Below, one piece after another: positions 62,860 through 64,000 of a stretch of 64,000 nt of DNA. The DNA comes from Lumbricus terrestris (taxonomy: Eukaryota > Annelida > Clitellata > Crassiclitellata > Lumbricidae). Both the position numbers and the translations under genes were made by a program. How positions within the stretch are numbered: position 1 is the stretch's first letter; every line of letters begins with the position of its first letter. The notes beneath the pieces are model-generated. The model did not search any database, had not been told where the DNA came from, and saw only the letters and a list, made by a program, of their open reading frames with translations. The stretch is from assembly GCA_949752735.1 (NCBI GenBank), contig OX457044.1:20501521-20565520 (forward strand). The letters run 5' to 3'.

Positions 62860-64000
62860 TCGCCTGCAGACGCACTGAACATCGATGAGTTATGACAAAC
62901 ATTGAATATAACACTTTGTAGCATTTGCTAAAGATCGGTGAATAGCCTATCTTACAAGGGTACAAATCGAGTTATGGGAAAGCGATTGGCGGATAGGTTG
63001 AAGTTAACGCAACTTATTAGGGACACCGACCAAAATTTCTGACGATCCTTTTGTAGTCATTTGGCCGAAATCTCCAGGAAAAAATACAATTTCCTCTCTC
63101 AAAAAAAGTTGATGACCTTTTTAAAATTCATTTCGTCATTTTTTCGAAGGGATCTCTTCTTCTATATCGTCACCAGTGTGTTCGTCAAGTGCACATGTCC
63201 TAACACTTAACGATTGGGGGGGAGGGGACGCAAATGCATGAAGGTCCCCCCAAAACATACATTTAAGGGACCGCCCCCGAGACTCCCTAAGTCTCCGCCC
63301 ATGGAGAGCAGCTGGAAAGATGATAGTGTATAATGCCACCCCGCATGCATACAAGTAACGAAGATGGTCACTTTACGTCATGAATTCCGCTCTTTTCCCG
63401 TTCCTTCCCCATCCTTTCCGGTCACTCACTATCACCTTCCTCAGGCTCCTCTTTCCATTTACTCCTTGGGCCTTCCCTCCACATCCTTTCCGGTCATCCA
63501 CTATCATATTTCTCAGGATTCTCTCTCCATTACTCCTCGGACTTTCCATTTAGAAACTTAAGTCTCACCTCTTTAGGTGCTCGTATACCCCGACACACTT
63601 GATCTTCCAATTTCCAAATCTCGACCTAAACGCCGTGCACCTTCCTTAAAGCAGCTGCTCTGCCACCTTTGATTCTCTGATAACCCTTCTGGCTAGAAAA
63701 ACGCTCGTGAATAGGCTGGTGCCCTGCGCTTGGCTTTCTATAGTGGCGCTCTAGATATTTGGGGATTACGACTACATTAACAATTATGATAATAAATATA
63801 ACAATTATTTGTTTACGTGATTGCATTATCTTGCCCACACCTGCACAGGTAAGACATTCAAGGTCAGGCTATAGGTGATAAAAGATAAGAATTTTTGATC
63901 GTTCGACTATCTTATCAAACTAACATATCAGTGGCTGTTCCCGTGTATATGTGGAGGACGTTATGCAACAAATGCAATGACCTCAAAATTTTAGTTTAAT
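62860..64000. other. Poorly explained end of the window
   Basis: Apart from the weak candidate exon at 63569, I see a roughly 100-bp direct duplication at about 63395-63545 (CATCCTTTCCGGTCA blocks) and poly-C/poly-G runs near 63215-63290. No secure gene. Confidence 0.5.
63569..63625 (-). CDS. Candidate upstream exon of the sphingomyelinase gene
   Basis: A 57-bp open block between GGCGTTTAG and GAG|GTGAGA, phase 0 both sides, reading VEIWKLEDQVCRGIRAPKE. Position, phase and a single cysteine would suit the start of the saposin domain, but the usual CxxC pair is not seen. Further upstream (63838 down to 63626, - strand) a frame begins MQSRKQIIVIFIIIIVNVVV, signal-peptide-like, but it does not join this block cleanly. 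Confidence 0.3.

Noticed and set aside
63626..63838. Signal-peptide-bearing first exon of the sphingomyelinase gene (MQSRKQIIVIFIIIIVNVVV)
   Set aside because: Hydrophobic start is attractive, but no donor joins it in phase to the next candidate exon and the sequence is AT-rich; kept only as a remark.

Overview
This is a stretch of animal (metazoan) nuclear DNA: short coding exons with GT-AG introns sit in a sea of microsatellites, minisatellites, tRNA-derived SINEs and small DNA transposons. The recurrent TAGGCCTA-type words, the SINE tail (GGGGCGCTATAAC or GGCGCTATATAAATG) and the overall texture suggest a marine deuterostome invertebrate, perhaps an echinoderm. That taxonomic guess is inference and is not proven by any one feature. 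No prokaryotic, viral or organellar gene was found.

Layout. 1-15.5 kb: no convincing gene; GAT and AAT microsatellites, a 12-bp minisatellite, a LINE reverse-transcriptase tail, a 2.1-kb terminal-inverted-repeat (TIR) element, a 47-bp tandem repeat, several MITE-like elements and SINEs. 15.56-39.5 kb (+): a long gene for a TBC1D2/Armus-like RabGAP, rebuilt here from 19 exons whose intron phases agree at every junction except the uncertain exon 5/6 boundary (PH domain, proline/serine-rich linker, coiled coil, TBC domain with both catalytic fingers). 40.1-42.7 kb: two candidate exons of uncertain ownership. 43.5-50.2 kb (+): exons encoding the last five or so blades of a WD40-like beta-propeller, with a stop codon and a poly(A) signal at 51.4 kb. 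It is open whether this is a separate gene or the 3' end of the RabGAP gene. 51.5-62.5 kb (-): an acid-sphingomyelinase-like phosphodiesterase gene in at least 12 exons (saposin-B segment, then a complete metallophosphatase motif set), with its 5' end unresolved at 62.5-64 kb. The (+) propeller gene and the (-) sphingomyelinase gene converge tail to tail over a near-palindromic poly(A) signal pair.

The most unusual observation is that four tandem-repeat arrays consist of copies of the splice junction of the exon they touch: a 5' splice site array after RabGAP exon 16 (35.4-35.8 kb) and three 3' splice site arrays before sphingomyelinase exons 12, 3 and 2 (51.7-52.1, 60.1-60.6 and 61.6-62.0 kb). 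In every case I could read, using a copy further from the exon would bring in an in-frame stop codon, so only the exon-proximal site gives full-length protein. A fifth case at 54.9 kb is a dispersed 27-bp copy of exon sequence. RabGAP exon 2 also uses a 3' splice site that looks like the terminus of a DNA transposon.

Functionally, the two well-recognised genes point to the endolysosomal system (RabGAP; secreted or lysosomal phosphodiesterase), but nothing in the sequence shows that they are co-regulated. All exon limits come from reading splice consensus, intron phase and protein-family resemblance by eye; no alignment or transcript was available.
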